The notes below the pieces were generated by a model that searched no databases, was not told the origin of the DNA, and worked only from the letters and a program-made list of their open reading frames with translations. Position numbers and translations under genes: made by a program. Below are positions 61,703-64,000 of a stretch of 64,000 bases of DNA, piece after piece. The stretch spans positions 1-64,000 of the forward strand of contig QCBK01000005.1 in the NCBI GenBank assembly GCA_003281635.1. The letters run 5' to 3'. The stretch is from Prochlorococcus sp. AG-347-G22 (GTDB lineage: Bacteria; Cyanobacteriota; Cyanobacteriia; PCC-6307; Cyanobiaceae). The number at the start of each line of letters is the position of its first letter. Within the stretch, counting starts at the first letter, position 1.

Positions 61703-62988
61703 TTTTCTTTTCTTCTAAGCAGTTCTTCATATTGAGTTTTTTCCCATCCATTATTATTTGGTTCCCATATTTGTAAACCTCTTAAAGATTTGGGAAGATA
61801 TTCTTGTGCGACCCAATTACCTGGATAATTATGAGGATTGACATAACTATTAGAATTATTTTTTAAATGAAGTGGAACATCAAAAGCATTGGTAGATTTG
61901 ATAGTTTCAATTGCTTTAAAAATACTTTTCGTACTATTACTTTTTAGAGACATAGCTAAATATAAAGAAGCCTGCGTTAAGAAATATAATCCTTCTGGAA
62001 AACCAACTCTATCAAAAGCATCACAACAGGATTGTACAACTACTATGGCATTAGGGTCAGCAATTCCAATATCTTCACTGGCAGATATAAGTAGTCTTCT
62101 AAAAATAAAATTAGGATCTTCACCAGCCTCCAACATATTCGCAAGCCAGAATAAAGTTGCATCTGGGTCAGAACCTCTTATTGACTTGATAAAGGCACTT
62201 ATTACATCGTAATGATTTTGACCATTTTTATCGTAAACAATATTTTTCTTTTGAATTGCATCCACTGCTATTGAGAGATTAATCTTGATTTCTTTAGCAT
62301 CATTTTCAGCAGTTGTTTCTATGGCCATCTCTAGGGCATTGATTAATGTTCTTGCATCACCGCCAGAAAATGTAACTAAATGACTTATAGCATCTTGAGT
62401 TAAATTAATTTTTTTTGAATCTTTTTTTTTGGAATAATGAGTTATGACTTTTTGTATTATTTTCTGCAAATCATTTTCTGACAAAGGAAGTAATGTAAAA
62501 ATACGAGACCTACTAACAAGCGCTTTATTGACAGCAAAGAAAGGGTTTTCCGTTGTAGCACCAATAAAAGTTATAGTTCCATTTTCTATTGAAGGTAATA
62601 AAGCATCTTGTTGAACTGATGTAAATCTATGAACCTCATCGATAAATAAAATTGTTTTTCTTTTTGAATTTATTAATCTGTCTTTTGCATTAGCAATTTC
62701 ATTTCTTAATTCTTTAACACTTGATAATACTGCATTTAACTTAATTAATTTTGAACGCGTATTAAAGGAAATAATTTCAATTAGAGTAGTTTTTCCAACA
62801 CCAGGAGGGCCAGAAAAAATAAAATTACTAATTTTATCGTTTAATATTGCACTTCTCAAAAGCGAATTCTCATTCAGGATTGATTGTTGACCAAAAAAAT
62901 CTTCCAAATTCTTTGGTCTTAATTGATCTGCCAAAGGTGCATTATTTTCTATCTGAGAATAATTAGTAAATAAATTTTCTGAATGCAT
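61699..62988 (-). CDS. rarA: RarA/MgsA AAA+ recombination factor
   Basis: A 429-residue AAA+ ATPase acting at stalled replication forks. It opens NNAPLADQLRPKNLEDFFGQ, then Walker A FIFSGPPGVGKTTLIEII, Walker B KTILFIDEVHRFTSVQQDAL, sensor 1 TFIGATTENPFFAVNKALVS and the C-terminal tetramerisation domain with FKAIETIKSTNAFDVPLHLK. Length is that of the bacterial protein, without the extra C-terminal domain some cyanobacteria have. It overlaps the phosphopantetheinyl transferase stop by four bases. Confidence 0.94.
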   Translation of the reverse strand: MHSENLFTNYSQIENNAPLADQLRPKNLEDFFGQQSILNENSLLRSAILNDKISNFIFSGPPGVGKTTLIEIISFNTRSKLIKLNAVLSSVKELRNEIANAKDRLINSKRKTILFIDEVHRFTSVQQDALLPSIENGTITFIGATTENPFFAVNKALVSRSRIFTLLPLSENDLQKIIQKVITHYSKKKDSKKINLTQDAISHLVTFSGGDARTLINALEMAIETTAENDAKEIKINLSIAVDAIQKKNIVYDKNGQNHYDVISAFIKSIRGSDPDATLFWLANMLEAGEDPNFIFRRLLISASEDIGIADPNAIVVVQSCCDAFDRVGFPEGLYFLTQASLYLAMSLKSNSTKSIFKAIETIKSTNAFDVPLHLKNNSNSYVNPHNYPGNWVAQEYLPKSLRGLQIWEPNNNGWEKTQYEELLRRKEN

Positions 62989-63017
62989 ATAAAATCAAAA
63001 AATTGCTACTTTCAATT

Positions 63018-64000
63018 CTATGTAATTACTGTAGGAGTTTCCATTTGAGTAAGTTTTGAAATATTTAATAAAGCATCTAAATCATTTATTAAAGGCTTCA
63101 AAGCGATCTGAGGATTTAACGAAAGATTCTGTCGAGGATTGAAAAATTTCTCGAAGTAAAGTCTTAAGGTTGCACCCTTAGTTCCTGTTCCAGAAAGGCG
63201 CACAATTACTCGAGAATTATCATCAAGCACCAATCTTAAACCTTGATTGTTACTTGTGGAATTATCAACGGGATCTAAATATGAAAAGTTATCTGCGACT
63301 TTAACTAAATGGCCAGCAAATCTATTTCCTTTTAAATTTTCGAGCATAGAAGTTAGGTTACCAAAGATTTGATTAGCAATATTTGAGGGAATTGACTCAT
63401 AATCATGTCTTGAATAATAATTCCTACCAAATTGTTTCCAATGATTCTGCATCAAATCACTTACCGAACATTTTTTCTCAGATAAAACTTGTAACCAATA
63501 CAAAACTGCCCATAGTCCGTCTTTCTCTCTCACATGATTACTACCTGTTCCGAAACTTTCTTCTCCACATAAAGTAATTAAATTAGAATCTAAAAGATTT
63601 CCAAAGAACTTCCAACCAGTAGGTGTCTCGAAACAAGGTATATTTAATGCTCGAGCAACATTATCAACCGCTGAGCTGGTTGGCATGGATCGTGCTACAC
63701 CTGTAATACCATCTTTATAACCAGGGACACATTTTGTATTAGCAGTGATAACTGCAAGGCTATCACTAGGATTTACAAAACATCCACTTCCTAAAATCAT
63801 ATTCCTATCTCCATCTCCATCGCATGCAGCGCCAAAACTATAGGATTTTTTATTTAATAACAAATCAGCCAAGTGGGATGCGTAAGTAAGATTAGGATCA
63901 GGATGTAAACCTCCAAAATCTTTTAACGGATTACCATTCATGACACAATCATCTGCAAGACCCATTTTTTCAACAAAAATATTTTTTGCATATGGACCTG
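63018..64000 (-). CDS. pgm: Phosphoglucomutase, C-terminal part (runs off window)
   Basis: The open reading frame continues past the right edge with GPYAKNIFVEKMG upstream of 63965, so the ATG there is internal. Visible features are DFGGLHPDPNLTYA, the metal-binding AACDGDGDRNMILG, LCGEESFGTGSNHVREKDGL (substrate-specificity loop) and the phosphate-binding VIVRLSGTGTKGATLRLY. These match phosphoglucomutase, which interconverts glucose-1-phosphate and glucose-6-phosphate for glycogen and sugar-nucleotide supply. About 326 residues are present; the active-site Ser region lies outside the window. rarA is 29 bases downstream. Confidence 0.93.
   Translation of the reverse strand, partial: GPYAKNIFVEKMGLADDCVMNGNPLKDFGGLHPDPNLTYASHLADLLLNKKSYSFGAACDGDGDRNMILGSGCFVNPSDSLAVITANTKCVPGYKDGITGVARSMPTSSAVDNVARALNIPCFETPTGWKFFGNLLDSNLITLCGEESFGTGSNHVREKDGLWAVLYWLQVLSEKKCSVSDLMQNHWKQFGRNYYSRHDYESIPSNIANQIFGNLTSMLENLKGNRFAGHLVKVADNFSYLDPVDNSTSNNQGLRLVLDDNSRVIVRLSGTGTKGATLRLYFEKFFNPRQNLSLNPQIALKPLINDLDALLNISKLTQMETPTVIT

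Overview
The window is chromosomal DNA of a marine picocyanobacterium, almost certainly a high-light Prochlorococcus. The sequence is strongly AT-rich and very compact. It carries plant-type carotenoid desaturases (pds, zds), NDH-1 subunits ndhM and ndhO, ycf3, ycf34, a high-light-inducible protein, rbcR, and both cyanobacterial response regulators rpaA and rpaB. Strain assignment is not possible from inspection alone.

Layout. 1-6.6 kb: nnrU-like fragment, rbcR, ndhM, pds-crtB, an RNA-binding protein, a CCA-adding-type enzyme and ycf34. 6.6-12 kb: tsaB, then a leftward lipid run with rpaB first (rpaB-plsX-fabH-fabD-plsC). 12-18.8 kb: radA, ycf3, a copper P-type ATPase, tmk-holB and rpaA. 18.8-23.1 kb: the one clearly accessory stretch. 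It holds a 397-bp non-coding gap, an orphan acidic protein and a tight four-gene leftward cassette. The cassette encodes a small membrane protein, a kinase-like/NoeA-type methyltransferase fusion, a membrane protein and an alkaline-phosphatase-superfamily enzyme, and ends next to a tRNA-Asn gene. 23.1-35 kb: an ABC ATPase, cysK, ndhO, an LpxB-related transferase, an A-type Fe-S carrier, zds with an SRPBCC partner, hemD-rbfA, a CRR7-like protein and aroK. 35-38.5 kb: tandem PTPS, a stand-alone RibD-C reductase, FemAB-like, DUF4346 and a petL candidate. 38.5-48.5 kb: rimO, a VKOR-thioredoxin fusion, nadB, a radical SAM protein, a TolC-like protein, an IMPase-family protein and YihY. 48.5-53.9 kb: small genes (hli, a Cys-rich 47-aa protein, a 58-aa membrane protein, a Nif11-like protein, an RHH regulator) plus HtrA and an ABC-F ATPase. 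53.9-64 kb: TrkA-TrkH-SLC13, NDH-2, cysH, coaX, bcp, a phosphopantetheinyl transferase, rarA and the C-terminal part of pgm.

Most genes are housekeeping or photosynthetic: carotenoid and tetrapyrrole synthesis, PSI and NDH-1 biogenesis, lipid initiation, sulfate assimilation, oxidative folding and ion transport. Packing is extreme. Many convergent genes overlap at their 3' ends, and several divergent genes have start codons 0-14 bases apart. GTG and TTG starts are frequent.

The best candidates for something undescribed are the cassette beside tRNA-Asn (possible surface-glycan capping or modification), the 11-residue repeat extension on PlsX, and the small-gene cluster with a Nif11-like protein that stops just after Gly-Gly. 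Coordinates were read by eye. Family assignments come from recognised motifs, not database searches.
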